A stretch of 64,000 bases of DNA from contig NZ_CP106882.1 in NCBI RefSeq assembly GCF_023634805.2, positions 1 through 64,000 of the forward strand, in the 5' to 3' direction. The notes under the pieces are model-generated. The model worked only from the letters and a program-made list of their open reading frames with translations, was not told where the DNA came from and searched no databases. Shown one piece after another: positions 54,583 through 62,991 of the stretch (position 1 is the first letter of the stretch; each line of letters starts with the position of its first letter). Source of the DNA: Comamonas endophytica. GTDB taxonomy: Bacteria; Pseudomonadota; Gammaproteobacteria; Burkholderiales; Burkholderiaceae_C. The position numbers were made by a program, and so were the translations under genes.

Positions 54583-54797
54583 GCCAGCGGGTCGGATTCA
54601 GCAGGCGCGAAGCCTCTTGGAGAGAGAACATGAACATTCCTGGGGAGAAGGAGTGGCGACAAGCCAAGCACAATCCGTGCTCAGCTATCGTGTCCCCAAA
54701 GGCCCGGCAGCCGTGTAGGCGGAAGCTGCATCCCTCCTACAGCAAAGCGCCTGCATGCGCCTGCCGCAAGACGCCTGTCTCTCTGCGCGCCAACCCC

Positions 54798-55412
54798 TCA
54801 ACGCCCGGAGATGATCTCGTAGTCGATGGGCTTGAAGCTGCCGTTGTTGGAGTTTTCCGCGGAGCACGAAGTCAGGCCGCAGACCAGGTCCATTTCCGCG
54901 CGCAGCTCGATGTACTGGCCGGCCCTGGAGGTAGGCGCCTTCACGGCCACGGTGCCGTCGGGTGCGACCACGACGTTCATGAACACATTGAAGGTGGTGC
55001 CGATCTGCTCGGGCCGGATGCCGAAGGGGGCCAGCGCGCGGTACAGGTTCTCGAAGCAGCTCGGGTGGTGGCCCTGGTGCTTGTAGAGAATCTCGAACAT
55101 CTCCTGGCTGCAGGGAGTGAGCAGGAAATCATGGCGGCCCACCTGGTCCTCGAGGATGCGGAACATCACCCGGCTGTCGTTGGAGTAGAGCGGGTCACCC
55201 GTGCTCAGGTAGATCTTCGACGCGTAGTCGATGCTGCGGCCGGAGGACAGGCTGCATGCATGCTCGCCGTCCTTGAATGCAAACAGATCCGCCACCTGCT
55301 CGCCCATCGGATCGCAGATGCGCAGGATCTCGCCGGCACGCAGCCGGAAGGCGACGCCGGATTGGGGCGGAATGCGCGTGATGTTGCTGACTGCGCTGCT
55401 GACTTCATGCAT
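54798..55412 (-). CDS. DUF1989 (urea carboxylase-associated) family protein
   Basis: 204 residues. RIPPQSGVAFRLRAGEILRICDPMGEQVADLFAF is the diagnostic DUF1989 start, followed by SRVMFRILEDQVGRHDFLLTPCS and GTTFNVFMNVVVAPDG, VCGLTSCSAENSNNG. Relatives sit beside urea or guanidine carboxylase genes and are of unsettled function. The start ATG 55412 overlaps the stop of the YqcI/YcgG gene by 8 bp (ATGCATGA), so both are made together. Confidence 0.88.
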   Translation of the reverse strand: MHEVSSAVSNITRIPPQSGVAFRLRAGEILRICDPMGEQVADLFAFKDGEHACSLSSGRSIDYASKIYLSTGDPLYSNDSRVMFRILEDQVGRHDFLLTPCSQEMFEILYKHQGHHPSCFENLYRALAPFGIRPEQIGTTFNVFMNVVVAPDGTVAVKAPTSRAGQYIELRAEMDLVCGLTSCSAENSNNGSFKPIDYEIISGR

Positions 55413-56100
55413 CTTGCTTGGCTTTCGAATGAAAAGGACACTGCCAACCGGCTTCCACGGCGCGTCCGGAATACTGGCGCGCTTCCGAAGACTCGCCAAA
55501 GCGCGCCAGCACCGGATTGATGGAGCCCTGCAGCGCGATATCGCGCTTGCGGATCGCATCCTGCATGCCGGTGTACTTGCCGCTGTGCTTGAGCAGCTCG
55601 AACTGCTCGTGGAAGTTGAACACTAGGCAGGGTATGGGCGCGCGCCGCGCAAGCCGCGAGGCACCCGGGTGCATCCCCACCACGAAGAACGCCCGCCCGC
55701 CGACGCTGAACGAGAACTCGTTGCGCTCGGGATCATCGGTGACTTCGGGCGACCAGGCAATGCCGTGCGCGCAATCGTGCTCGTGCAGTGCCTGGAGCTG
55801 GCGCCACAGCCGCTGCTCGAAGCTGTGCTCGTCCAGCAGTTCGCGCTCGAAGGCGGCAATGAAGGTCACGGGAACCATGCCCGGCGCCGGGTGGTCCTGC
55901 GAATACCGCAGCAGCGCGGCGTGCAGTGCGGGCGTGAAAGCGGGATCGCCCAGCGCGCCGAACTCCTGCAGTTGCAGGCGCCCCTTGTTGAGCGCGGACT
56001 TGGCCCCCACGCAGGGAAAGCTGGGGTTCGCGATGAAGTCCCGCACCAGCTGCCCAGGGGCGGAGCTGGGGAGGTCGGTGGGTTTGATTTGGGCTCGCAT
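55405..56100 (-). CDS. YqcI/YcgG family protein (GntA-like heme-oxygenase-fold N-hydroxylase)
   Basis: 231 residues. NPSFPCVGAKSALNKGRLQLQEFG is the family start motif; ALHEHDCAHGIAWSPEVTDDP, FSFSVGGRAFFVVGMHPGASRLARR and CLVFNFHEQFELL follow. GntA of the guanitoxin pathway, a heme-dependent N-hydroxylase of a guanidino amino acid, belongs to this family, but most members are unstudied. It is first in a two-gene operon with DUF1989. No transport or other biosynthetic genes adjoin. Confidence 0.85.
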   Translation of the reverse strand: MRAQIKPTDLPSSAPGQLVRDFIANPSFPCVGAKSALNKGRLQLQEFGALGDPAFTPALHAALLRYSQDHPAPGMVPVTFIAAFERELLDEHSFEQRLWRQLQALHEHDCAHGIAWSPEVTDDPERNEFSFSVGGRAFFVVGMHPGASRLARRAPIPCLVFNFHEQFELLKHSGKYTGMQDAIRKRDIALQGSINPVLARFGESSEARQYSGRAVEAGWQCPFHSKAKQDA

Positions 56101-56314
56101 GAACCTAAGGTAAGCCCATACTCCGGCAGGTCCAGTGCGTCCAGGGCCGGCTCCACCGTGGGAGGTCGAGCTCCAAAAATGTAGGCCTGCTCCTGCCGGG
56201 CCCACAGGCTCGGAGCCGCGCTCGCCGCACACGCAGCGCCTGCCAGTAGGACCATGCCTACCTGTGGTCGGGGACAAATGTTGCAGTGCAGCATTATGAT
56301 GTCGGCGACATTGC
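56101..56314. other. Divergent intergenic region with a possible secreted-peptide frame
   Basis: On the minus strand from ATG 56255 a frame starts MVLLAGAACAASAAPSLWARQ, which looks like a signal peptide, but it has no stop before entering the GntA-like gene out of frame. It is either a gene remnant or chance. I looked for a guanidine riboswitch here and did not see one. Confidence 0.3.
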
Positions 56315-57430
56315 ATGAAGCACCCGGATGCTGCCCTGCCGGCCCCTTCGTCCCCGGCGCCAACGAAAGAATCTGTGAACCATCTGCTTCAGAAAATGCG
56401 CGCGCAGGCCAGCCAGTGGACGCGCAAAAGCCTGCGCTATGCCGCCGCCCCGGCAGTCCGGGACATGACCGGCGGCCCCGTGAGCGCGCCTGGCGCGGTG
56501 CGTTGGCTGCCTGAAGATGCCAGCGCATTGCTGCAGCTGCGCGAGCGCACGGAGACGCCCGGGCAGACACAGGAGCAATGGCTCGCGGGCAGCTTCACGC
56601 ACCGCGGCCGCACGCTGGATTACCGGCTTTACGTGCCCCCCCGGGCAGGCGCTGCCGCGCGGCCGATGGTCGTCATGCTGCATGGCTGCACGCAGGACGC
56701 GGCGGACTTCGCCGCCGGCACCCGCATGAATGCCCAGGCCCGGGCGCTGGGCGCGGTGGTGCTCTACCCCGAACAGAGCCAACGCGCCAATCCGCGCAAA
56801 TGCTGGAACTGGTTCCATCCGCAGCACCAGCAGCGCGGCCGCGGCGAGCCCGCCGTGCTGGCGGCGCTGACCCTGGCCATGGCGGCCGAGCACCGGGTGG
56901 ACTTCGCGCGCATCTATGTGGCGGGGTTGTCCGCGGGCGGGGCCATGGCCGACATCCTGGGCGCGACCTATCCGGATATCTTCGCCGCCGTGGGCGTGCA
57001 TTCGGGCCTGCCGCGAGGCAGTGCCAATGATGTCATGTCGGCGCTTGCCGCCATGCGCAGCGGCGCGCCGGGCGCATGGGGAGCGACCACGCCGGTTGCC
57101 GCTCCGCCCACCATCGTCTTCCATGGCGATGCCGACAGCACCGTGCACATCAGCAACGGCGCGGCCATCATCGATGCGGCCCTCAGGGCCCGCAGCCTGG
57201 CCGGCAGCGGCGTGCAGCCGCTCGAAGGGCGCACGGACCGGGGCCGGCGCTACAGCCACAGCGTCTACCGCGACGCCGATGGCCGCACCCTGGCCGAATA
57301 CTGGCAGTTGCATGGCGCCGGGCATGCCTGGTCGGGCGGCGATATGGACGCGAGCTATACCGATGCCGACGGGGTCGACGCCACGGCGCAGATGCTGCGT
57401 TTCTTCCTGGAGCATTCCAGGGCCAGCTGA
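56315..57430 (+). CDS. PHB/PHA depolymerase-family esterase (LpqC-like)
   Basis: 371 residues. DYRLYVPPRAG and VVMLHGCTQDAADFAAGTRMN give the oxyanion hole; RKCWNWFHPQHQQRGRGEPA is typical; YVAGLSAGGAMADIL holds the nucleophile Ser; FHGDADSTVHISN the Asp; GAGHAWSGGD the His. This is the short-chain PHA depolymerase catalytic type 1 group. There is no signal peptide in the first 60 residues, so it may be intracellular. The start at 56315 has a weak ribosome site; GTG 56375 is another option. Confidence 0.9.
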   Translation: MKHPDAALPAPSSPAPTKESVNHLLQKMRAQASQWTRKSLRYAAAPAVRDMTGGPVSAPGAVRWLPEDASALLQLRERTETPGQTQEQWLAGSFTHRGRTLDYRLYVPPRAGAAARPMVVMLHGCTQDAADFAAGTRMNAQARALGAVVLYPEQSQRANPRKCWNWFHPQHQQRGRGEPAVLAALTLAMAAEHRVDFARIYVAGLSAGGAMADILGATYPDIFAAVGVHSGLPRGSANDVMSALAAMRSGAPGAWGATTPVAAPPTIVFHGDADSTVHISNGAAIIDAALRARSLAGSGVQPLEGRTDRGRRYSHSVYRDADGRTLAEYWQLHGAGHAWSGGDMDASYTDADGVDATAQMLRFFLEHSRAS

Positions 57431-57523
57431 GCGCCTGCCGCGGGCCCGGCAGGCTGCAGCCTGCGCTGCGCTGTGGCCGAAAAGGATCCCAAGCGCAAGT
57501 GATTTGGCGTATTCTGTGGGTCT

Positions 57524-57994
57524 ATGCAATCCCCGACCCTCCAGGAGTACCGGCTCCTTCTTGAAACCCAGGGCCCGGCCGGCCTCGATTTCCTCAATTC
57601 CCGCGTTCCGCACCGCTACACTGGCATCTTCCGCCTGCAAGAGGGTGCACTGCACAACATCTTCCTGCACGACAAGCGCGGCGAGATCATTCCCGAATTC
57701 CTGCAGGTGGTGCCGCTGACGGACAGCTTCTGCCATCTCACCATGCGCGACGGCGTGTTCAGGACCGCCGATTCCACGCACGAGTCCAGCCTCGACGGCC
57801 ACAAGTACCAGGGCGTGCTGCGCTCCTATATCGGCCTGCCGCTGGCCGATGGCCAGGGAGGCCTCTACGGCACCATCTGTCATTTCGACGAACGGGCCCT
57901 GGAGCTGGCCGACGAGGAGTTCGAGATCTTCAGCAAGGCGGCCAAGCTGCTGCCGGACTATCTCGGCAAGCCCGTGCTGCGCCCGGGCGCCTGA
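57524..57994 (+). CDS. GAF domain-containing protein
   Basis: 156 residues forming one GAF domain: HRYTGIFRLQEGALHNIFLHDKRGE, SFCHLTMRDGVFRTADST, YQGVLRSYIGLPLADGQGGLYGTICHFDERAL. It is a stand-alone small-molecule sensor with no output domain, ending 2 bp from the stop of the convergent GGDEF-EAL gene. A functional link with that c-di-GMP protein is possible but unproven. Confidence 0.88.
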   Translation: MQSPTLQEYRLLLETQGPAGLDFLNSRVPHRYTGIFRLQEGALHNIFLHDKRGEIIPEFLQVVPLTDSFCHLTMRDGVFRTADSTHESSLDGHKYQGVLRSYIGLPLADGQGGLYGTICHFDERALELADEEFEIFSKAAKLLPDYLGKPVLRPGA

Positions 57995-57996
57995 AC

Positions 57997-60150
57997 TCAG
58001 CGCAGCAATCCAACCGGGGGGACGTTGTCCAGCAGGCTCTTGCCCTGCTCGCCCAGCGACCAGGCCAGCAGCGCATCCGCGGGCATCGGCCGCGCAAAGA
58101 AGTAGCCCTGCAGTTCATCGCACTGCATCTCCAGCAGGATGTCGCGCTGGCCCGCGGTCTCCACGCCTTCCGCCACCACCCCCAGGTTCAGCGCGTGCGC
58201 GAGCTTCACCACCGCGTTGACCACCGAGCGCGCGTCCTCGCTGAACTCGAGGTCGTGGACGAAGCTGCGATCGATCTTGAGCTGCCGCGCCGGCAGCTGG
58301 CGCAGATAGTTCAGGCTGGAATAACCCGAGCCGAAGTCGTCGATCGAAAGGAACACGCCAATGCGCGCCAGGCCGTCGAAGGTGCGCTGCGTGGCCTGCA
58401 TGTCTTCCATGGCCACGGTTTCGGTGATTTCGCACAGCAGCTGCGAGGCCGGCACGCCATGCCGCGCCAGTGCCTGCTCGATGCGGGTGACCAGGCTGTT
58501 GTCGCGCAGCTGGTGCGCGGAAATGTTGATGGCCACGCGGATGACGATGCCGCTGTGCTTCCACTCGGCCATCTGGCGGCAGGCCTCCTCGATGACCCAG
58601 TTGCCCAGCTGCACGATCAGGCCGAAGCGCTCGGCCAGCGCGATGAAGACCGCCGGGCTCACCATGCCGTGCTGCGGGTGCGACCAGCGCAGCAGGGCCT
58701 CGACCCCGCAGACCTGGCCATCCTGGCCGTCGATCTTGGGCTGGTAGTGCAGCGACATCTCGCCACGCTCGAGCGCGTGGCGCAGGTCGTTCTGCAGCTC
58801 GAGCTGTGCCGAGGCATCCGAGCCCATGTGCGGCTCGAACAGCACATGGCAGCTGCCGCCGGCGCGCTTGGCGGCATACATCGCGGCATCGGCGTTGGCC
58901 ACCAGCTTGCTGCGCTCGCCAGGACCCGGGTGGATGGCAATGCCGATGGAGCAGGCAATCTGCACCTGCCGGCCGGCGAGTTCGAAGGGCTTCGACAGCG
59001 CGGTCAACGCGCGCTTGGCCACGCCGATGCAGGCCGCCTCGTCGGTGACGTTTTCCAGCAGCAGCAGGAATTCATCGCCGCCCACGCGCGCCACGGTATC
59101 GCCTTCGCGGGCCTCCAGGCGCAGGCGGTCGGCGGCGCAGCGCAGGATCACGTCGCCGGCTGCATGGCCAAAGGAATCGTTGATGGGCTTGAAGCCATCG
59201 AGGTCCACGAACAGCACCGCCAGCCGGTCCACCACCCCATCATGGTTGGCGCGGTCCAGGCGCAGCAGCGCCTGACGCAGCCGGTCCTCGAACAGCAGGC
59301 GGTTGGGTAGCCCGGTGAGCGGGTCGGAAAAGGCGCGGTGCTGCAGTTCGTCGTTCGCCGCCTTGAGGCGGTTGTTGCTTTCCTTCAGCGATTCGGTCAG
59401 GCGCTCGGCGGTGCTTTGCAGCCGCGCATCGAGCATCGAGGTGAACAGCGTGCTGATCAGCAGCATGCCGGTGGCCATCAACACCAGCACCGTGAGGCCC
59501 GGGCCGCCGAGCTCGCCGGCGCTCAGGCACACCGAACCCATCGCGAAATGCGCCGCACCCATGCCGGTGTAGTGCATGCCGCAGATGGCGACGGCCATGA
59601 CGAACGAGGCCGCCAGCTGGTAGCCCAGGCGCTGGCCGGGCTTGACCTGGCGCAGCAGCTTGAACAGCATCAGCGCAGCGGCCGAGGCCAGTACCGCAAT
59701 CAGCACCGACAGCGCCACCAGCCTCCAGTCCCAGAAAATGCCGGGCGCCATGTTCATGGCGGCCATGCCGATGTAGTGCATGCCGGCGATGCCTGCGCCC
59801 ATCACCAGCGCCCCGAGCGCCAGTTGCAGAGGCCCGAAATGCTTGCGGCTGGCAATGCCGAGCGCCACGCCCGCCGCGCCCACGGCCGCCAGCCAGGACA
59901 GCAGCGTCAGGCCGCTGGCAAAGCCGATGACGATGGGCAGCTCGAAGGCCTGCATTCCCAGGAAGTGCATGGACCAGATCCCCGTGCCCATGACCAGCGA
60001 GCCCGCACCCCACCACGCCAATCCCATGCGGCGCTGCGCGCTGCGCACGCGCCGCGCCAGGTCCAGCGTGACATAGGAGGCGAGCATGGCAATGGCAAAG
60101 GATGCTGCGACCACCAGCAGGTTGTGGTCGGAGGGCATGAACGTATTCAT
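57997..60150 (-). CDS. MHYT-GGDEF-EAL membrane c-di-GMP signalling protein
   Basis: 717 residues. An MHYT sensor of seven membrane helices at about 5-245 has the repeated MHFLGM, MHYIGM and MHYTGM motifs thought to bind copper and a diatomic gas. A coiled stretch leads to GGDEF (about 285-450, with RVGGDEFLLLL intact) and EAL (about 465-705, with VEALLRWSHP, NISAHQLRDN, DDFGSGYSSLNYL and KIDRSF). Both active sites look complete, so it could make or degrade c-di-GMP. ATG 60150 is the start of the membrane domain. Confidence 0.93.
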   Translation of the reverse strand: MNTFMPSDHNLLVVAASFAIAMLASYVTLDLARRVRSAQRRMGLAWWGAGSLVMGTGIWSMHFLGMQAFELPIVIGFASGLTLLSWLAAVGAAGVALGIASRKHFGPLQLALGALVMGAGIAGMHYIGMAAMNMAPGIFWDWRLVALSVLIAVLASAAALMLFKLLRQVKPGQRLGYQLAASFVMAVAICGMHYTGMGAAHFAMGSVCLSAGELGGPGLTVLVLMATGMLLISTLFTSMLDARLQSTAERLTESLKESNNRLKAANDELQHRAFSDPLTGLPNRLLFEDRLRQALLRLDRANHDGVVDRLAVLFVDLDGFKPINDSFGHAAGDVILRCAADRLRLEAREGDTVARVGGDEFLLLLENVTDEAACIGVAKRALTALSKPFELAGRQVQIACSIGIAIHPGPGERSKLVANADAAMYAAKRAGGSCHVLFEPHMGSDASAQLELQNDLRHALERGEMSLHYQPKIDGQDGQVCGVEALLRWSHPQHGMVSPAVFIALAERFGLIVQLGNWVIEEACRQMAEWKHSGIVIRVAINISAHQLRDNSLVTRIEQALARHGVPASQLLCEITETVAMEDMQATQRTFDGLARIGVFLSIDDFGSGYSSLNYLRQLPARQLKIDRSFVHDLEFSEDARSVVNAVVKLAHALNLGVVAEGVETAGQRDILLEMQCDELQGYFFARPMPADALLAWSLGEQGKSLLDNVPPVGLLR

Positions 60151-60480
60151 TCGCGAGGAAGTTTCCAGTGGGAGGCGGGCGGTTGGCAGCGGGCGCTGCC
60201 ATGCCGGTGCCGGGCGCAGGAACCATGCGATGCCGGGATGGCACGCCCGGCGCGGCAACGCTGCACGGCAAGACACCGGCCTGTAAACCGGCTTGACTGA
60301 GATTGCTCCATGGACACAGCCCAGACAATGGCGAGGACAAAATTCTCGCATGGAGCCGGACCGCCGCGGCAATGCAAAAATTGAAACAATTGCCGGGCCG
60401 GCCTGGCGCGCTGGCGACAGCGAAGGCCATAAGCCCCTGGCTAAGCGGGTGCGCGGGCCCATCGTGCCCGCGCAGGCTGC
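60151..60480. other. Intergenic gap without recognised features
   Basis: About 330 bp between the MHYT-GGDEF-EAL start and the M28 peptidase stop. No credible protein in any frame, no clear terminator. It should hold the promoter of the c-di-GMP gene. Confidence 0.4.
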
Positions 60481-62031
60481 TCAACGCTCGAGGCGGTTCA
60501 TGGCGTAATACAGCGTCGCATGGGCGACCGCATCGGCGTTGACGTCAAGCGCCGCCTCGTTGACATTGGCCAGGTTGTCGCAGCCCCGGTGGTAGCAGGG
60601 ATCGAGCGCCTCGCCGGCCGTGCCGCCCCAGGTGTCGGCTTCCTGCTGGGTCTTGATGCTCTCGGCGCCGGTGAAGATGCCGCCGAAGGGCACGCCGATG
60701 TCGGCAAAGGGCTTGTGGTCCGAACGGCCGCCGGAGTTCATGCGCTTGGATGCGAGTTGGCGCGCCGCGTAGAAGTCACTGAAGCTGTCGACGATGCGCG
60801 CCGATGCCTGCGGGCTGGAGATGGCCTCCTGGCCGGCCGACCCATCGCCGCCATAGACATAGAACATCGGGTTGGGGGAGCCGATCATGTCGAAATTGAG
60901 GTACAGCCCCAGCTTGGCACGCTCGGCATCATCGAGATTGCGCACATAGTGGCGCGAGCCCAGCAGGCCCTGCTCCTCGGCGCCCCACAGCGCAAAGCGC
61001 AACTGGTTCAGCGGCTTGACCCGCGCCATCTGGCGCGCCGTCTCCAGCACCGCCGCCACGCCCGAGCCATTGTCGTTGTTGCCGCCGCCGGCGCGCACCG
61101 AGTCGAGATGGGCGCCCACCATCGTGACATGCGCAGGGTCGCCGCTGGTGGACTCGGCCAGCAGGTTGTAGGTCGTGGCCATGCTGCGCGAGGTCCGGGT
61201 CTGCAGATGCAGCGCGCGGTTGCCGGGCGGACGCTCGAGTAGTTGCCGGCCCACATCCTGGGTGACCAGCACCACCGGAAAGTCCTGCGGCGTGTCTGCG
61301 GACAGCCCCCCCGCGGGCGGGGAATTGTCGCGGCTGTAGATGACCGCGCCCGCGGCGCCGGCCTGCACGGCGGCGGCCACCTTGTCCTCGAGATCGCACC
61401 CACCGCGGCGCATCAGCGCGATATCCCCTGGCCTGAAGCCCCGGAAATCGGTGGCCTCGCAGCCCTCGGCGCCGGCAGGAGCGCTGGCCGGGGCGGTGCG
61501 ATCGGCGCTGCCCGCATAGTCGGGCACGCGGTGCGGCAGCGATTGCGACGCCAGCTGCCCCGGCGCGCGCAAGGCCGAGGTCTCGACGCGCGATACCGGA
61601 AACGCGAAGGGCTGGACCGTCACGCGGTAACCCGCCTGCGTCAGCACCTGCCTGGCATATTCCAGCGACGCATCGTAGCCGGGCGTGCCTGCCAGGCGTG
61701 TGCCCCCATGGGCCTGGGCAATCTTCGCCAGCTCGGCCTGGTGCGCGCGCACGCCCTCGAGCGTCACGCATTCCAGCAGCTGCTGCGGCGTGTCATTGGG
61801 CTGGGTGTCGCAGATGTTCAGGGGCGCCATGCCGGCAGCGGCAAAGCCTTCGAGCGCAGGCGCGGACTTTTGCGCCACGAGCCCGGGTGCGTCATTGCCG
61901 GTAGGGAAGGCGGCCCCTGGAGGGTCGTCCCCACCACAGCCTGTCAGCTGCAGCGTCGCCGCAGCCAGGAGGAAAAAGGACCAGTGCGTGCGGCGCGCAT
62001 GGATGGGGAGCGGTGAGCTGAAGTGGATCAT
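60481..62031 (-). CDS. M28-family aminopeptidase, lipoprotein, with PA domain
   Basis: 516 residues. Lipobox LQLTGC at about 28-33. A protease-associated insert (about 180-290, FRPGDIALMRRGGCDLEDKVAAA) is followed by the catalytic domain with zinc ligands in VGAHLDSV, GGGNNDNGSGV, the Glu pair in ALWGAEEQGLLGSRHY, LNFDMIGSPN and CYHRGCDNL. It trims peptides in the periplasm or outside the cell. ATG 62031 has GAGGAA at proper spacing. Single gene. Confidence 0.92.
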   Translation of the reverse strand: MIHFSSPLPIHARRTHWSFFLLAAATLQLTGCGGDDPPGAAFPTGNDAPGLVAQKSAPALEGFAAAGMAPLNICDTQPNDTPQQLLECVTLEGVRAHQAELAKIAQAHGGTRLAGTPGYDASLEYARQVLTQAGYRVTVQPFAFPVSRVETSALRAPGQLASQSLPHRVPDYAGSADRTAPASAPAGAEGCEATDFRGFRPGDIALMRRGGCDLEDKVAAAVQAGAAGAVIYSRDNSPPAGGLSADTPQDFPVVLVTQDVGRQLLERPPGNRALHLQTRTSRSMATTYNLLAESTSGDPAHVTMVGAHLDSVRAGGGNNDNGSGVAAVLETARQMARVKPLNQLRFALWGAEEQGLLGSRHYVRNLDDAERAKLGLYLNFDMIGSPNPMFYVYGGDGSAGQEAISSPQASARIVDSFSDFYAARQLASKRMNSGGRSDHKPFADIGVPFGGIFTGAESIKTQQEADTWGGTAGEALDPCYHRGCDNLANVNEAALDVNADAVAHATLYYAMNRLER

Positions 62032-62339
62032 GGGGTTCCTCGGGTTGAAGCGCCCGCATGATCGCAGCCTGCCGCGCCGGCCAACGCGCATCACCTTGCC
62101 CGCCTGTCAAGCCCTGCGCGGGCCAGGGAATGAGGCGCGCTGCAAGTCTTCCAAAGCTGCATGGGAGTGCGGCCCAGAGGAGATGGACCTCCTTGCCGAG
62201 GTTGGGCGTCCGCCTCGTCAAGGGCGCTTGATGGGGATCAATCACTTGCGATCGGAGGCCGTATTTACCGAATGTTTCGGACGGCCTGCCGGGTATCCGC
62301 AGTGCATGATCTGCGCCTGTTCCGGCGTCGCGCATTCGT
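62032..62339. other. Intergenic gap ending at a KorB operator
   Basis: About 310 bp with no recognised gene. It contains the M28 peptidase promoter and ends at the KorB operator at 62340-62352. Confidence 0.4.
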
Positions 62340-62352
62340 TTTAGCCGCTAAA
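62340..62352. promoter_or_regulatory. KorB operator (OB) overlapping the stop codon of the deoxyribosyltransferase gene
   Basis: TTTAGCCGCTAAA, an exact IncP KorB operator. On the minus strand its right half encodes the final Phe-Ser-Gly and TAA of the adjacent gene, so the site is embedded in coding sequence. It lies 640 bp from the end of the korB-like gene. It shares the flanking TTCCTG with the other copy at 38596. Confidence 0.8.
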
Positions 62353-62847
62353 TTCCTGTGTCAACTGACGTAACCGTGCCAGTGCGGCCTTCAGGCCCAG
62401 GAAACCATCCTCGCTGCCAAAGGCCACGGCGCTGAGGCTATGGGCCAGCATCAGATTCAGCGGCAAGCCGAAATCCTCGACCTCGCATTGCGCATCGAAC
62501 AACTGGCCATGGGGGCTGGCCTGCAGCCGCTGCGCGATCGTGGCCGGCGTCGGGCAGTAGCCCACGACCGGCTTGCCCCGGGCCAGCGCATAGGAGGCCT
62601 CCCAGACCGTGCCGCTGTCGGGTTCGAAACCCCGAAAGTCGCGCAGGTTGGCGACCACCGCGTCGGCTCGGTCGATGAGCTGGCGGTTGGCCTGATAGAT
62701 GGCCAGCGATTGCCTCTCGGCCTGTGCATCGAGCGGAAACAGCCCGGTGAAGCCGGCTTCGCTGCAGACCGCCTGCATGCGCCGCCCATGTGCGCGCGCA
62801 TCGGGATAGAACACTTCGGGTCCGGCAAGATAGACGCTCAAGGACAT
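62341..62847 (-). CDS. Nucleoside 2-deoxyribosyltransferase-family protein
   Basis: 168 residues: SVYLAGPEVFYPDARAHG is the N-terminal nucleotide-binding motif, ADAVVANLRDFRGFEPDSGTVWEASYALARGKPVVGY carries the catalytic Asp/Glu region. The enzyme moves deoxyribose between bases or hydrolyses modified nucleotides. GAGGTGAG precedes ATG 62847. Its last codons lie within a KorB operator. It follows the korB-like gene by 144 bp on the same strand. Confidence 0.9.
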   Translation of the reverse strand: MSLSVYLAGPEVFYPDARAHGRRMQAVCSEAGFTGLFPLDAQAERQSLAIYQANRQLIDRADAVVANLRDFRGFEPDSGTVWEASYALARGKPVVGYCPTPATIAQRLQASPHGQLFDAQCEVEDFGLPLNLMLAHSLSAVAFGSEDGFLGLKAALARLRQLTQEFSG

Positions 62848-62991
62848 ACGCTCACCTCACAACGATATGCATGGCCAAATGCCTCCCCGTCCATGCTAGG
62901 CCTGCCCAGGCGCGCGGTGTGCAGCAGGCGACGCGCTGCCTGCGGCCGGAAAAAACCGACGCGCCATGCCGGGCTGCGCCGCTGCCGGTTT

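Noticed and set aside
56101..56314. Guanidine riboswitch upstream of the GntA-like/DUF1989 operon
   Set aside because: Expected because of the guanidino link, but I could not find the conserved ykkC-type segments.
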